Assembly (NCBI RefSeq): GCF_013344685.1
Contig: NZ_CP050137.1
Location: 2,969,001-3,033,000 of the forward strand
DNA: 64,000 nucleotides
DNA from: Sphingomonas sp. CL5.1
GTDB lineage: Bacteria > Pseudomonadota > Alphaproteobacteria > Sphingomonadales > Sphingomonadaceae
Direction: 5' to 3'
Below the pieces are notes generated by a model. The model was given only the letters and a program-made list of their open reading frames with translations. It was not told the origin of the DNA and ran no database searches. Below are positions 27,798 through 38,716 of this stretch, piece by piece; position 1 is the first letter of the stretch; each line of letters starts with the position of its first letter. The position numbers and the translations under genes are program-made.

Positions 27798-29113
27798 GCG
27801 CGATCACCTCGCTGGACGACAAGGATCGCATCTTTACCAATCTCTACGGCTACCAGTCGTGGCATCTCGATGCCGCGCGGGTGCGTGGCGACTGGGACAA
27901 TACCAAGGCGCTACTGGAGCTTGGGCAGGACAAGATCATCGACGTGATGAAGGCGTCCGGTCTGCGCGGGCGCGGCGGGGCGGGCTTCCCGACCGGCATG
28001 AAATGGTCGTTTATGCCGAAGAATCCGACGCCGGAGCGGCCGAGCTTCCTCGTCATCAACGCCGACGAATCCGAGCCGGGTAGTTGCAAAGATCGCGAGA
28101 TCATCCGCCACGATCCGCACAAGCTGATCGAGGGCGCGCTGGTCGCCGGCTTCGCGATGCGCGCGCGGGCGGCATATATCTACATCCGCGGCGAATATAT
28201 CCGAGAGGCGGAGGTGCTGTTCGAGGCGGTCCGCGAGGCTTACGACGCCGGGCTGGTCGGCAGGAACGCCTGCGGCTCGGGCTATGACTTCGACGTATTC
28301 GTCCATCGCGGTGCGGGCGCTTACATCTGCGGCGAGGAAACCGCGATGCTGGAGAGCCTGGAGGGCAAGAAGGGCCAGCCGCGCCTCAAGCCGCCGTTCC
28401 CGGCCGGCGCGGGCCTCTACGGCTGCCCGACCACGGTGAACAACGTCGAATCGATCGCAGTCGCGCCGACGATCCTCAGGCGCGGGGCCGAGTGGTTCGC
28501 GAGCTTCGGCAACGAGAACAACAAGGGCACCAAGCTCTTCCAGATCAGCGGCCATGTGAACACGCCGTGCGTGGTCGAGGAAGCGATGTCGATCCCGTTC
28601 CGCGAGCTGATCGAGAAGCATTGCGGCGGCATCCGTGGCGGGTGGGACAATCTGCTCGCGGTGATCCCCGGCGGCTCTTCGGTGCCGCTGGTGCCGGCGG
28701 CGCAGATCATGGACTGCCCGATGGACTTCGATGGCCTCAAGGCGGTCGGCTCCGGCCTCGGCACGGCGGCGGTGATCGTGATGGACAAGTCCACCGACAT
28801 CGTCCGCGCGATCAGCCGCATCTCCTATTTCTACAAGCACGAAAGCTGCGGCCAGTGCACCCCGTGCCGTGAGGGCACCGGCTGGATGTGGCGGGTGATG
28901 GAGCGCCTGCGCACCGGCGACGCCGATATCGGCGAGATCGATATGCTCCAGCAGGTGACGAAGCAGGTGGAAGGCCACACGATCTGCGCCCTCGGCGACG
29001 CCGCCGCGTGGCCGATCCAGGGTCTCATCCGCCACTTCCGCCCCGAACTGGAGCGCCGCATCAACGAGCGTAAGGGCGGCGATGCCGTCCCCATGCAGGA
29101 AGCTGCCGAATAA
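27794..29113 (+). CDS. nuoF: NADH-quinone oxidoreductase subunit F
   Basis: 51-kDa subunit that oxidises NADH through FMN and holds [4Fe-4S] cluster N3. The NADH/FMN motif [17 protein letters not shown], the loop [15 protein letters not shown] and the cluster ligands [12 protein letters not shown] with a later Cys in HTICALGD are all present. 439 residues. ATG 27794 (MSAITSLDD) overlaps the nuoE stop by ATGA; an earlier in-frame codon would add five residues. Confidence 0.97.
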   Translation: MSAITSLDDKDRIFTNLYGYQSWHLDAARVRGDWDNTKALLELGQDKIIDVMKASGLRGRGGAGFPTGMKWSFMPKNPTPERPSFLVINADESEPGSCKDREIIRHDPHKLIEGALVAGFAMRARAAYIYIRGEYIREAEVLFEAVREAYDAGLVGRNACGSGYDFDVFVHRGAGAYICGEETAMLESLEGKKGQPRLKPPFPAGAGLYGCPTTVNNVESIAVAPTILRRGAEWFASFGNENNKGTKLFQISGHVNTPCVVEEAMSIPFRELIEKHCGGIRGGWDNLLAVIPGGSSVPLVPAAQIMDCPMDFDGLKAVGSGLGTAAVIVMDKSTDIVRAISRISYFYKHESCGQCTPCREGTGWMWRVMERLRTGDADIGEIDMLQQVTKQVEGHTICALGDAAAWPIQGLIRHFRPELERRINERKGGDAVPMQEAAE

Positions 29114-31113
29114 TGCCCAAGGTAAAGGTCGACGGCGTAGAGATCGAGGTGCCTGCGGGCGCCACCGTGCTGCAGGCGTGCGAGCTTGCCGGCAAGGAAA
29201 TCCCGCGCTTCTGCTATCACGAGCGGCTCTCGATCGCCGGCAATTGCCGCATGTGCCTTGTCGAGGTGAAGCCGGGGCCGCCCAAGCCGCAGGCGTCGTG
29301 CGCACTGCCGGCGGCGGACAATCAGGAGATCTTCACCAACACGCCGATGGTGAAGGCCGCGCGCGAAGGCGTGATGGAATTCCTCCTCATCAACCACCCG
29401 CTCGATTGCCCGATCTGCGATCAGGGCGGCGAATGCGATCTTCAGGACCAGTCGGTCGCCTATGGCCGCGGCGCCTCGCGCTTCCACGAGAACAAGCGCG
29501 CGGTGACCGAGAAATACATGGGGCCGATCGTCAAGACGGTGATGACGCGCTGCATCCAGTGCACGCGCTGCATCCGCTTCGCCGAGGAAGTGGCGGGGGT
29601 CGAGGAGATCGGCGCGATCTATCGCGGCGAGAACATGCAGATCACTTCCTATCTGGAGGAAGCGGTCACCAGCGAGCTTTCGGGCAATGTGGTCGATCTC
29701 TGCCCGGTCGGCGCGCTGACGTCCAAGCCTTATGCCTTCGAGGCGCGGCCGTGGGAGCTGAAGAAGACGCTGACCATCGACGTGATGGACGCGGTGGGCA
29801 CCAACATCCGCCTCGACAGCCGTGGCCGGCAGGTGCTGCGCTGCGTGCCGCGCATCAACGAGGACGTGAACGAGGAGTGGGCGACCGACAAGACGCGCCA
29901 CGCGGTCGACGGCCTCGTGCGTCGCCGGCTCGATCGCCCGTTCGTGCGGCGCGGCGGCAAGCTGGTCGAGGCGACGTGGGACGAGGCCTTCGCGGCGATC
30001 GCCGATGTGGCGAAGGGCGCGGGCGACAGCGTCGCGGTGGTCTCCGGCGATCAGGCCGATTGTGAGACGCTGTTCGCGGCCAAGGCGCTGGCGAAGTCGT
30101 TCGGCTCGTCGCTGCTCGAAGGGCGGCAGACGGGCATGGATTACGATACGTCCAGCCTCGCGGCGGTGAATTTCAATACCACGATCGCAGGCGCCGAGAC
30201 GGCGGACGTGATCCTGCTGGTGGGCACCAACGTGCGCTGGGAAGCGGCGCTGGTGAACACCCGCATCCGCAAGGCGATCAAGAAGGGCGCGAAGGTCTTC
30301 GCGATCGGGCCTGAGGTCGATCTCACCTACAAGGTCGAGTGGCTGGGGGACGATCTGGCGGTGCTGGCCGACCTGCCGGCGGCGGTGACGGACACCTTCG
30401 CCAAGGCGGAGCGGCCGATGATGATCGTCGGCGGCGCGGCGATGAAGGGCGCGCAGGGCGCGACGCTGGCATTGGTCGACAAGCTCGGCCTCATCAAGCA
30501 GGGGTGGAACGGCTATAACGTCCTCCATTTCTCCGCGAGCCGGATGGGCGGGCTGATGCTCGGCTATGCGCGGAAGGCCGCGATTTCCGAGCTTTACGGC
30601 GCGAAGCTTACCTTCTTCCTCGGCGCGGACGAGTGCGATTTCGGCCGGTTCGGCGGCTTCAAGGTCTATATCGGCCACCACGGCGATGCCGGCGCGCATC
30701 ATGCCGACGTCGTGTTGCCGGGCGCGAGCTATGCCGAGAAGTCGGGCACGTGGGTGAACCTCGAAGGCCGCGTCCAGCGCGGCGAACGCGCGGTGTTCCC
30801 GCCGGGCGACGCGCGCGAGGACTGGACGATCCTGCGCGCGCTCTCCGAGAAGCTCGGCAAGACGCTGCCGTTCGACACGCTGGAGGAATTGCGCGCCGCG
30901 ATGGCGGTGGATTGCCCCGATCTCGCCAGCCTCGGCCTCGTCAAATTCCCGTGGAACCCGCCGGCGCTCGACGCGAAGGCGGAAGGGGTGCTGGCCGGCT
31001 ATCCGATCAAGGATTTCTACCTGACCAACGCCATCTGCCGTGCGTCCCCGACGATGCAGCGCTGCTCGGCCGAGCTTGTCCATGGCGAGACCTTCGCGGA
31101 GGCGGCGGAGTGA
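29113..31113 (+). CDS. nuoG: NADH-quinone oxidoreductase subunit G
   Basis: 75-kDa subunit with several Fe-S clusters linking NuoF to NuoI. The N-terminal plant-type [2Fe-2S] domain has [15 protein letters not shown] and a third Cys in QASC. Then come [18 protein letters not shown] (His-ligated cluster N5 region) and [10 protein letters not shown] with the matching DLCPVGAL for N4. The C-terminal molybdopterin-oxidoreductase-like domain has no cofactor role in this family. 666 residues. The ATG overlaps the nuoF stop by one base (TAATG). Confidence 0.97.
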   Translation: MPKVKVDGVEIEVPAGATVLQACELAGKEIPRFCYHERLSIAGNCRMCLVEVKPGPPKPQASCALPAADNQEIFTNTPMVKAAREGVMEFLLINHPLDCPICDQGGECDLQDQSVAYGRGASRFHENKRAVTEKYMGPIVKTVMTRCIQCTRCIRFAEEVAGVEEIGAIYRGENMQITSYLEEAVTSELSGNVVDLCPVGALTSKPYAFEARPWELKKTLTIDVMDAVGTNIRLDSRGRQVLRCVPRINEDVNEEWATDKTRHAVDGLVRRRLDRPFVRRGGKLVEATWDEAFAAIADVAKGAGDSVAVVSGDQADCETLFAAKALAKSFGSSLLEGRQTGMDYDTSSLAAVNFNTTIAGAETADVILLVGTNVRWEAALVNTRIRKAIKKGAKVFAIGPEVDLTYKVEWLGDDLAVLADLPAAVTDTFAKAERPMMIVGGAAMKGAQGATLALVDKLGLIKQGWNGYNVLHFSASRMGGLMLGYARKAAISELYGAKLTFFLGADECDFGRFGGFKVYIGHHGDAGAHHADVVLPGASYAEKSGTWVNLEGRVQRGERAVFPPGDAREDWTILRALSEKLGKTLPFDTLEELRAAMAVDCPDLASLGLVKFPWNPPALDAKAEGVLAGYPIKDFYLTNAICRASPTMQRCSAELVHGETFAEAAE

Positions 31114-32159
31114 CCAGTTTCTTCCAGAACACCGTCGGCCTGCCCTATGGCTGGGCGTGGTTCGTCGCCACGCTGATCGGCATCCTCGTCATTGCATTGC
31201 CGCTGATGCTGGCGGTGGCGATGATTATCTATGCCGATCGCAAGATCTGGGCGGCGATGGCGCTCAGGCGCGGGCCGAACGTGGTCGGCCCGTTCGGCCT
31301 GCTCCAGTCGTTCGCTGACGGCCTCAAGGTCTTCCTCCAGGAGACGATCGTCCCGGCGGCGGCCAATCGCGGGCTGTTCATCCTCGCGCCGATCATCACC
31401 TTCACCGTGGCGCTGATCGTGTGGGCGGTGGTGCCGTTCCAGCTCGGCGTGGTGCTGGCGGACATCAACGTCGGGCTGCTCTACGTGCTCGCCGCCTCGT
31501 CGCTCGGGGTGTACGGCATCATCCTCGCGGGCTGGTCGTCGAACTCGAAATATCCCTTCTTCTCCGCGATCCGATCGGCGGCGCAGATGGTGAGCTATGA
31601 GGTCGCGATCGGCTTCATCCTGATCTCGATCGTGCTGTGGGCGGGGACGTTCAACCTCACCGGCATCGTCGAGGCGCAGCGGGGCGTGCTGGGGACGCCG
31701 GTCAACGGCTTCTTCCTCAATCCCTTGCTGTTCCCGATGGCGGTGATGTTCTTCATCTCCTCGATGGCCGAGACGCAGCGCACGCCGTTCGACCTGACCG
31801 AGGCGGAGAGCGAGCTGGTCGCCGGCTACCAGACCGAATATTCGTCGATGAGCTTCGCGCTCTACTGGCTCGGCGAATATGCCAACGTCATCCTGATGTG
31901 CACGCTGAACGCGGTGCTGTTCTGGGGCGGTTATTTGCCGCCGCTGGACTGGGCGCCGCTCTATCTCGTGCCGGGGATCATCTGGCTGTTCGCCAAGATT
32001 CTGTTCTTCTTCTTCGTGTTCAGCTGGGTGAAGGCGACCGTCCCGCGCTATCGCTACGACCAGCTGATGCGGCTGGGCTGGAAGGTGTTCCTTCCCGTCT
32101 CGCTGTTCTGGGTGTTCCTCGTTTCCGGCGTCCTGATGTGGGCGCGGGTAGGGTTCTGA
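31110..32159 (+). CDS. nuoH: NADH-quinone oxidoreductase subunit H
   Basis: Membrane subunit at the base of the quinone channel, eight helices in the family. The 349-residue protein has the early [20 protein letters not shown] and [14 protein letters not shown] motifs, the loop [20 protein letters not shown], and [17 protein letters not shown] with conserved carboxylates. GTG 31110 overlaps nuoG by GTGA; the family start MTSFFQ fits. Confidence 0.97.
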   Translation: MTSFFQNTVGLPYGWAWFVATLIGILVIALPLMLAVAMIIYADRKIWAAMALRRGPNVVGPFGLLQSFADGLKVFLQETIVPAAANRGLFILAPIITFTVALIVWAVVPFQLGVVLADINVGLLYVLAASSLGVYGIILAGWSSNSKYPFFSAIRSAAQMVSYEVAIGFILISIVLWAGTFNLTGIVEAQRGVLGTPVNGFFLNPLLFPMAVMFFISSMAETQRTPFDLTEAESELVAGYQTEYSSMSFALYWLGEYANVILMCTLNAVLFWGGYLPPLDWAPLYLVPGIIWLFAKILFFFFVFSWVKATVPRYRYDQLMRLGWKVFLPVSLFWVFLVSGVLMWARVGF

Positions 32160-32161
32160 CG

Positions 32162-32647
32162 ATGGGTATCGCATCGACGATCAAGGCCTTCACGCTCTGG
32201 GAGTTCGTGCAGGCGCACGCCCTGACGCTGAAGTATTTCTTCAAGCCGAAGGCGACGATCAACTATCCGTTCGAGCGGAATCCGGTGTCGCCGCGCTTTC
32301 GTGGCGAGCATGCGCTGCGCCGCTATCCCAACGGCGAGGAGCGCTGCATCGCGTGCAAATTGTGCGAGGCGATCTGCCCCGCGCAAGCGATCACGATCGA
32401 GGCCGAGCCGCGCGACGACGGCAGCCGCCGCACCACGCGCTACGACATCGACATGACGAAGTGCATCTATTGCGGGCTGTGCCAGGAGGCGTGCCCGGTC
32501 GACGCGATCGTCGAGGGGCCGAACTATGAGTTCGCGACCGAGACGCGCGAGGAGCTGATCTACGACAAGGCCAAGCTGCTCGACAACGGCGACCGGTGGG
32601 AGCGCGCGATCGCGGCCAACCTTGCCGCCGATGCGGCGTATCGGTAG
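32162..32647 (+). CDS. nuoI: NADH-quinone oxidoreductase subunit I
   Basis: Bacterial-type double [4Fe-4S] ferredoxin subunit (clusters N6a and N6b). The two complete ligand sets are [12 protein letters not shown] and [12 protein letters not shown]. 161 residues with an N-terminal amphipathic segment typical of the TYKY subunit. ATG 32162 lies two bases after the nuoH stop. A 49-base gap to nuoJ is the longest inside the operon. Confidence 0.97.
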   Translation: MGIASTIKAFTLWEFVQAHALTLKYFFKPKATINYPFERNPVSPRFRGEHALRRYPNGEERCIACKLCEAICPAQAITIEAEPRDDGSRRTTRYDIDMTKCIYCGLCQEACPVDAIVEGPNYEFATETREELIYDKAKLLDNGDRWERAIAANLAADAAYR

Positions 32648-32696
32648 GCGCTGGCGTGACTTCAGGGGCTTTCATGATGCTGACGGAGAACGGCCG

Positions 32697-33308
32697 GTGA
32701 TACAGGCCTTCGCCTTCTATCTCTTCGCGATCGTCGTGCTGCTTTCGGGCGCGATGACGATCACCTCGCGCAACCCGGTCCATTCGGTGCTGTGGCTGAT
32801 CCTGGCGTTCTTCAACGCCGCCGGCCTGATGGTGCTGGTGGGGGCGGAGTTCATCGCGATGCTGCTGGTCATCGTCTATGTCGGCGCGGTCGCGGTGCTG
32901 TTCCTGTTCGTCGTGATGATGCTCGACATCGATTTCGCCGAGCTGCGCGCCGGGTTCGTCCGCTATGCGGCGATCGGCCTCGCGCTGGCGGTGGCTCTCG
33001 TGTGCGAAATCCTGATCGGCGTCGGCGCATGGAGCGCGGGCGGCATCGACCTCGCCCGTCGCACCGCGCCGGTGAAGGAGACGATCCCGAACATCCAGGC
33101 GATCGGCGAATTGCTCTACACGCGCTACCTGTTCGTGTTCGAGGGCGCGGGTCTCGTGCTGCTGGTGGCGATGATCGGCGCGATCGTGCTGACCCACCGC
33201 GAGCGCAAGGGCGTCCGCGCGCAGAATGTCGCGCGGCAGGTCGCGCGGCGGCCGGATGAGGCGACACGCAACATGCGGCCCGAAGTGGGGCAGGGGGTGC
33301 AATTGTGA
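32697..33308 (+). CDS. nuoJ: NADH-quinone oxidoreductase subunit J
   Basis: Five-helix membrane subunit next to the quinone chamber. Family segments are [45 protein letters not shown] and the last helix [23 protein letters not shown] 32697 ([10 protein letters not shown]) has ACGGAGAACG upstream and excludes a spurious extension into nuoI. The C-terminal tail is basic and extends about 30 residues beyond the last helix. 203 residues. Confidence 0.95.
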   Translation: MIQAFAFYLFAIVVLLSGAMTITSRNPVHSVLWLILAFFNAAGLMVLVGAEFIAMLLVIVYVGAVAVLFLFVVMMLDIDFAELRAGFVRYAAIGLALAVALVCEILIGVGAWSAGGIDLARRTAPVKETIPNIQAIGELLYTRYLFVFEGAGLVLLVAMIGAIVLTHRERKGVRAQNVARQVARRPDEATRNMRPEVGQGVQL

Positions 33309-33619
33309 GCGGCTCTATCGGCCTCGTCCACTATCTCGTCGTGGCGGCGATCCTGTTCACGATGGGCGTGCTGGGGATTTTCCTCAACCGCAAGAACATC
33401 ATCGTCATCCTGATGGCGATCGAGCTGATCCTGCTCGCGGTGAACATCAATTTCGTCGCCTTCTCGGCGGCGCTGCACGATCTGGTCGGGCAGGTGTTCG
33501 CGATGTTCGTGCTGACCGTCGCCGCCGGCGAGGCGGCGATCGGCCTCGCTATCCTCGTCATCTTCTTCCGCGGCCGCGGCTCGATCTCGGTCGACGATCC
33601 CAGCCGGATGAAGGGATAA
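33305..33619 (+). CDS. nuoK: NADH-quinone oxidoreductase subunit K
   Basis: Three-helix MrpC-like subunit involved in proton movement. The membrane glutamates are in [15 protein letters not shown] and [14 protein letters not shown], as expected. 104 residues, with [11 protein letters not shown] between helices. The GTG start overlaps nuoJ by GTGA, and nuoL begins three bases after its stop. Confidence 0.97.
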   Translation: MSGSIGLVHYLVVAAILFTMGVLGIFLNRKNIIVILMAIELILLAVNINFVAFSAALHDLVGQVFAMFVLTVAAGEAAIGLAILVIFFRGRGSISVDDPSRMKG

Positions 33620-33622
33620 AGC

Positions 33623-35704
33623 GTGACTTCGATCCTTTTCATCGTCTTCCTGCCGCTGCTGGCGGCGGCGATCGCCGGGCTGGGCAATCGCGCGCTGGGC
33701 AATACGGTCGCCAAGTCGCTGACGACCGGCGCATTGTTCATTGCCTGTGCGCTGTCGTGGCCGATCTTCATCGGCTTCATGACCGGCAGCCTGAGCGAGA
33801 GCGTCACGCCGGTGCTGCACTTCATCACTTCCGGCACGTTCGATTCGCGCTGGGCGCTGCGGGTCGATGCGCTGACCTCGGTGATGCTGGTCGTCATTAC
33901 CAGCGTCTCGGCGCTCGTCCACCTCTATAGCTGGGGCTATATGGCGGAGGACCCGGATCAGCCGCGCTTCTTCGCCTATCTCTCGCTGTTCACCTTCGCG
34001 ATGCTGATGCTGGTGACGGCTGACAATCTGATCCAGATGTTCTTCGGCTGGGAAGGCGTCGGCCTCGCGAGCTATCTGCTGATCGGTTTCTGGTTCCAGA
34101 AGCCGAGCGCCAATGCCGCCGCGATCAAGGCGTTCGTCGTCAACCGCGTCGGCGACCTCGGCTTCATGCTCGGTATCTTCGGCACCTATCTGGTGTTCAA
34201 CACCGTCTCGATCCCGGAGATCCTGCATGCCGCGCCGTCGATGGCCGGCTCCACGATCGGCTTCCTCGGCCACCGCTTCGACACCATGACGGTGCTGTGC
34301 CTGCTGCTGTTCGTCGGCGCGATGGGCAAGTCGGCGCAGCTCGGCCTGCACACCTGGCTTCCGGATGCGATGGAAGGTCCGACGCCCGTGTCCGCGCTGA
34401 TCCATGCCGCGACCATGGTGACGGCGGGCGTGTTCATGGTCTGCCGCCTATCGCCGATGTTCGAGACCTCGCCGACCGCGCTGCATTTCGTCACCTTCAT
34501 CGGCGCCGCGACCTGCTTCTTCGCCGCGACGATCGGCACGACGCAGACCGACATCAAGCGCGTCATCGCCTATTCGACCTGCTCGCAACTCGGCTACATG
34601 TTCTTCGCCGCCGGGGTGGGCGCTTACGGCGCGGCGATGTTCCACCTGTTCACGCACGCCTTCTTCAAGGCACTGCTGTTCCTCGGCGCCGGCTCGGTGA
34701 TCCACGCGATGCACCATGAGCAGGACATGCGCTTCTACGGCGGTCTCAGGAAGCATATCCCGATCACCTTCTGGGCGATGCTGCTCGGCACGCTGGCGAT
34801 CACGGGCGTCGGCATCTATGGCGTCGGCGGTTTCGCCGGCTATCATTCGAAGGACGCGATCATCGAAGCCTCCTGGGCGGCCGGCGCGCCGGGGGCGTTC
34901 TGGGCTGGCGTGATCGCCGCGCTGCTGACCAGCTTCTATTCGTGGCGGCTGATGTTCCTGACCTTCTGGGGCAAGCCGCGCTGGGCGCAGTCGGAGCATA
35001 TCCAGCACGCCGTCCACGACGCGCACGGCCACGATCATGGGCATGACCACGATCATGCGCATAACGATCCGGCGGCCGAGGACGCGGGGCACGAGCCGGG
35101 CGTCCACGCGCGCGGCGTCGATCAGATCCCGGCCGGGACGGCGGGCTATCATCCGCATGAAAGCCCGCTCAACATGCTGGTGCCGCTGATCGTGCTGTCG
35201 ATCGGCGCGGTTGCCGCCGGCTTCGTGTTCCACTGGTGGTTCATCGAGCCGACCGCCGGCGAGAGCTTCTGGCGCGGTTCGATCGCGTTCAACGAGCATC
35301 TGATGCACGCCGCGCATGGGGTGCCGGTGTGGGTGAAGCTCGCCGCGACGGTGGTGATGCTGCTCGGCTTCGGCGGCGCGTATCTCGCCTATATGGTCCG
35401 CACCGACATTCCTGCGCGGTTCACGGCGACGTTCGAGGTGCTCTACAAGTTCGTGTACCACAAATGGTATTTCGACGAGCTGTATAACCTGCTGTTCGTC
35501 CGCCCCGCCTTCGCGATCGGCCGCTTCCTGTGGCACAAGGGCGACGAGGGGACGATCGACCGCTTCGGGCCAAATGGCTCGGCCTGGGTGGTGCAGATCG
35601 GCAGCCGCGTCGCGTCGCGCGTCCAGACGGGATATGTTTACACTTATGCGTTCGTCATGCTGATCGGGCTCACCGCCGCGATCACCTGGGTCATCGCGGG
35701 TTGA
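33623..35704 (+). CDS. nuoL: NADH-quinone oxidoreductase subunit L with His-rich insertion
   Basis: Largest antiporter-like membrane subunit of complex I. The 693-residue protein contains the conserved [60 protein letters not shown] and [10 protein letters not shown]. Residues about 458-500 form a His/Asp-rich segment ([19 protein letters not shown]) between membrane segments, longer than in E. coli NuoL (about 613 residues). The C-terminal long amphipathic helix region ([12 protein letters not shown]) is present. The start is GTG 33623. Confidence 0.96.
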   Translation: MTSILFIVFLPLLAAAIAGLGNRALGNTVAKSLTTGALFIACALSWPIFIGFMTGSLSESVTPVLHFITSGTFDSRWALRVDALTSVMLVVITSVSALVHLYSWGYMAEDPDQPRFFAYLSLFTFAMLMLVTADNLIQMFFGWEGVGLASYLLIGFWFQKPSANAAAIKAFVVNRVGDLGFMLGIFGTYLVFNTVSIPEILHAAPSMAGSTIGFLGHRFDTMTVLCLLLFVGAMGKSAQLGLHTWLPDAMEGPTPVSALIHAATMVTAGVFMVCRLSPMFETSPTALHFVTFIGAATCFFAATIGTTQTDIKRVIAYSTCSQLGYMFFAAGVGAYGAAMFHLFTHAFFKALLFLGAGSVIHAMHHEQDMRFYGGLRKHIPITFWAMLLGTLAITGVGIYGVGGFAGYHSKDAIIEASWAAGAPGAFWAGVIAALLTSFYSWRLMFLTFWGKPRWAQSEHIQHAVHDAHGHDHGHDHDHAHNDPAAEDAGHEPGVHARGVDQIPAGTAGYHPHESPLNMLVPLIVLSIGAVAAGFVFHWWFIEPTAGESFWRGSIAFNEHLMHAAHGVPVWVKLAATVVMLLGFGGAYLAYMVRTDIPARFTATFEVLYKFVYHKWYFDELYNLLFVRPAFAIGRFLWHKGDEGTIDRFGPNGSAWVVQIGSRVASRVQTGYVYTYAFVMLIGLTAAITWVIAG

Positions 35705-35714
35705 GGTGGGGCAG

Positions 35715-37256
35715 ATGAACGGCTTTCCGATCCTCTCCGTCATGCTGCTGGTGCCCGCGCTCACCGCGGTCGCCTGCCTGTTCCTGTCGGCAACGCAGGC
35801 GCGCTGGCTGGCGCTGGCGGCGACCCTTGTCGATCTCGCGCTCGGCGCGCTGCTGTGGCTCAATTTCGATATCGGCGGCGCGCAATGGCAGTTCGTCGAG
35901 CATGTGCCGCTGTTCGGCCGCTTCGGCTGGTCGCTCGGCATCGACGGCTTCTCGCTGCTGCTGATCGAGCTGTCGGTGTTCCTGATGCCGATCTGCATCG
36001 GCGCGTCGTGGGAGGCGATCGAGAAGCGCGTCCCCGAATATATGAGCCTGTTCCTGTTCACCGAGGTGCTGATGATCGGCACCTTCGCGGCGCAGGATCT
36101 GTTCCTGTTCTACATCTTCTTCGAGGCCGGCCTGATCCCGATGTACCTCATCATCGGCATCTGGGGCGGGGCCAACCGTATCTACGCCTCGTACAAGTTT
36201 TTCCTCTACACGTTGCTCGGCTCGGTCGTGATGTTCATCGCGATGCTCTACATGAGCATCACGGCGGGCACGACCTCGATCCCCGTGCTGATGGCCTATG
36301 ACTTCCCGGCGCATGTGCAGACATGGTTGTGGCTGGCCTTCTTCGCCTCGTTCGCGGTGAAGATGCCGATGTGGCCGGTCCACACCTGGCTTCCCGATGC
36401 GCACGTCCAGGCGCCGACGGCCGGGTCCGTCATCCTGGCGGGCGTGTTGCTGAAGCTGGGCGGATACGGCTTCCTGCGTTTCTCGCTGCCGATGTTCCCG
36501 GAGGCGTCGGCGCAGCTTACCTGGCTGATCTTCGCGCTGTCGGCGGTGGCGGTGATCTACACCAGCCTCGTCGCGCTGGTTCAGTCGGACATGAAGAAGC
36601 TGATCGCCTATTCGTCGGTCGCGCATATGGCGATCGTCACGGTCGGCCTGTTCGCGTTCAACGCGCAGGGCATCGAGGGCGCGATGATGGTGATGCTGGG
36701 CCACGGCCTCGTCTCCGGCGCGCTGTTCCTGTGTGTCGGCGTGATCTACGACCGGCTGCACACCCGCGAGATCGCGCGCTACGGCGGGCTGGCGATCAAC
36801 ATGCCGCGCTATGCATTGCTGTTCCTGCTGTTCACGATGGCCTCGATCGGCCTGCCGGGGACGAGCAATTTCGTCGGCGAGCTGCTGAGCCTGATGGGCG
36901 CCTATCAGGTCTCCACAACGATCACGCTGCTTTGCACCACCGGCATCATCCTCGGCGCGGCATATATGCTCTATCTCTATCGCCGCGTCGTGTTCGGCGA
37001 GTTGAAGGCGGATGAGGTGCGCGCCATGCCCGATCTGTCGAAGCGCGAGCTGTGGCTGCTCGCGCCGATCGCCGCCGTCGTGCTGTGGATGGGCGTCTAT
37101 CCGGAGAGCTTCCTCGCGCCGATGCGCCAGGACACGCAGATGCTGCTGGCGCGAATCGACCGCGCCCGGCCGGCGGGTGACTCGCTGCCGACCAAGGGGA
37201 CCGGGGTGATTCCGGCCGCTCATGCCGAAACCGCCGCGCACGGGGAGGCGCATTGA
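35715..37256 (+). CDS. nuoM: NADH-quinone oxidoreductase subunit M
   Basis: Antiporter-like membrane subunit, 513 residues. Key carboxylate and lysine motifs are FTEVLMIGTFAAQDLFLFY, FFEAGLIPMYLIIGIWGG, VHTWLPDAHVQAPTAGSVIL and SDMKKLIAYSSVAHM. ATG 35715 has GAGGTGGGGCAG upstream; the earlier GTG at 35706 is less likely. The last 25 residues are rich in Ala and His. The stop shares one base with nuoN (TGATG). Confidence 0.97.
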   Translation: MNGFPILSVMLLVPALTAVACLFLSATQARWLALAATLVDLALGALLWLNFDIGGAQWQFVEHVPLFGRFGWSLGIDGFSLLLIELSVFLMPICIGASWEAIEKRVPEYMSLFLFTEVLMIGTFAAQDLFLFYIFFEAGLIPMYLIIGIWGGANRIYASYKFFLYTLLGSVVMFIAMLYMSITAGTTSIPVLMAYDFPAHVQTWLWLAFFASFAVKMPMWPVHTWLPDAHVQAPTAGSVILAGVLLKLGGYGFLRFSLPMFPEASAQLTWLIFALSAVAVIYTSLVALVQSDMKKLIAYSSVAHMAIVTVGLFAFNAQGIEGAMMVMLGHGLVSGALFLCVGVIYDRLHTREIARYGGLAINMPRYALLFLLFTMASIGLPGTSNFVGELLSLMGAYQVSTTITLLCTTGIILGAAYMLYLYRRVVFGELKADEVRAMPDLSKRELWLLAPIAAVVLWMGVYPESFLAPMRQDTQMLLARIDRARPAGDSLPTKGTGVIPAAHAETAAHGEAH

Positions 37257-38716
37257 TGGACTACGCCGCTCAACTCGCGATGACGCTGCCGGAGGTGGTG
37301 CTGTCGCTGGGCGCGCTCGCGCTGATGATGGTCGCCGCCTGGACGGGGCCGCAGTCGAGCCGCGTCGTTTCGTGGATCGCCGTGGCGGTGCTGGCGGGGG
37401 CGTGCATCGCGCTCGTCGGCCCGGCGTCGAGCGGCGGCAGCGCGTTCGACGGCATGTACCGCGCCGACGCCTTCGCCGCGCTCGCCAAGGTGCTGATCTA
37501 CCTAACCGCCGCGATCTCGATCCTGCTCGCGCCGAATTTCTTCCAGCATAGCGCCGGGGACGACCTGAAGCCGGAATATCCAGTGCTGATCCTGCTCGCG
37601 ACGGTCGGCATGGGCATCCTCGTCTCGGCGGCGGACATGCTGATGCTCTACATCGGGCTGGAGCTGCTGAGCCTCGCCTCCTATGTGCTGGCGAGCTTCA
37701 TGCGGCGAGATGCGCGATCGGCGGAGGCGGGCCTCAAATATTTCGTGCTCGGCGCGCTGGCGAGCGGCATCCTGCTCTACGGCATCAGCCTGGTGTACGG
37801 CTTCACCGGGTCCACGATGTTCGACCAGATCGCGAGCGCCTATGCCGCCGCGCCGCTTTCCGGCAGCGGCAAGTCGCTGGGGCTGATGTTCGGGCTGGTG
37901 TTCGTCTTTGCCGGCATCGCCTTCAAGATCGCCGCCGTGCCGTTCCACATGTGGACGCCGGACGTGTACGAGGGCGCGCCGACGCCGGTGACGGCGTTCT
38001 TCGCCTCCGCGCCGAAGGTCGCGGGGATGGGGATCGCGTTGCGCGTCGCGATCGAGGCGATGGGGCCGGCTAGCGACCAGTGGCGTCAGATCGTGATCTT
38101 CGCCGCGCTGGCGTCGATCCTCGTCGGTGCCGTCGGGGCGATCGCGCAGCCGAACATCAAGCGGATGCTCGCCTATTCCTCGATCAACAACATGGGTTTC
38201 GCGTTGATCGGCCTCGCCGGTGGCACGCCGGAGGGCGTCGCCTCGGTGATGACCTATATGGCGATCTACATCACCATGACGCTCGGCGCGTTCATCGTCG
38301 TGCTGCAGATGCGCGATGCGGACGGCGAGCCGGTCGAGACGATCGCCTCGCTCGCCGGCCTGTCGCGGACGCGGCCCGGTCTCGCGCTGGGGATGGCGAT
38401 CTTCATGTTCAGCCTTGCCGGCATTCCGCCGCTGTTCGGCTTCTACGCCAAGTTCGCGGTGTTCTCCGCCGCCGTCCAGGCCGGGCTGTTCCCGCTGGCG
38501 GTGGTGGGCATCGTGCTGAGCGTGCCGAGCGCTTATTATTACATCCGCGTCGTCAAGACGATGTACTTCGACGAGCCGACGGGTGAATATGGGCCGGGCG
38601 ACAGGCTGGAGGGCGGGCTGATCGCGCTGACGGCGGCGATGGTCTCGCCGCTCGGCTATCTGGCCATTCCGCTGCTCGGCGGCTGGGCGATGGCGGCGGC
38701 AAAGGCGCTGTTCTGA
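37256..38716 (+). CDS. nuoN: NADH-quinone oxidoreductase subunit N
   Basis: Third antiporter-like subunit and last nuo gene, 486 residues. Family motifs include MLYIGLELLSLASYVLASFM, SAEAGLKYFVLGALASGILLYG, FHMWTPDVYEGAPTPVTAFF and NIKRMLAYSSINNMGF. ATG 37256 (MDYAAQLAM) is preferred over an in-frame TTG one codon earlier. Its stop overlaps the next gene in the sequence CTGA, which appears to serve as a noncanonical start for birA. Confidence 0.97.
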   Translation: MDYAAQLAMTLPEVVLSLGALALMMVAAWTGPQSSRVVSWIAVAVLAGACIALVGPASSGGSAFDGMYRADAFAALAKVLIYLTAAISILLAPNFFQHSAGDDLKPEYPVLILLATVGMGILVSAADMLMLYIGLELLSLASYVLASFMRRDARSAEAGLKYFVLGALASGILLYGISLVYGFTGSTMFDQIASAYAAAPLSGSGKSLGLMFGLVFVFAGIAFKIAAVPFHMWTPDVYEGAPTPVTAFFASAPKVAGMGIALRVAIEAMGPASDQWRQIVIFAALASILVGAVGAIAQPNIKRMLAYSSINNMGFALIGLAGGTPEGVASVMTYMAIYITMTLGAFIVVLQMRDADGEPVETIASLAGLSRTRPGLALGMAIFMFSLAGIPPLFGFYAKFAVFSAAVQAGLFPLAVVGIVLSVPSAYYYIRVVKTMYFDEPTGEYGPGDRLEGGLIALTAAMVSPLGYLAIPLLGGWAMAAAKALF

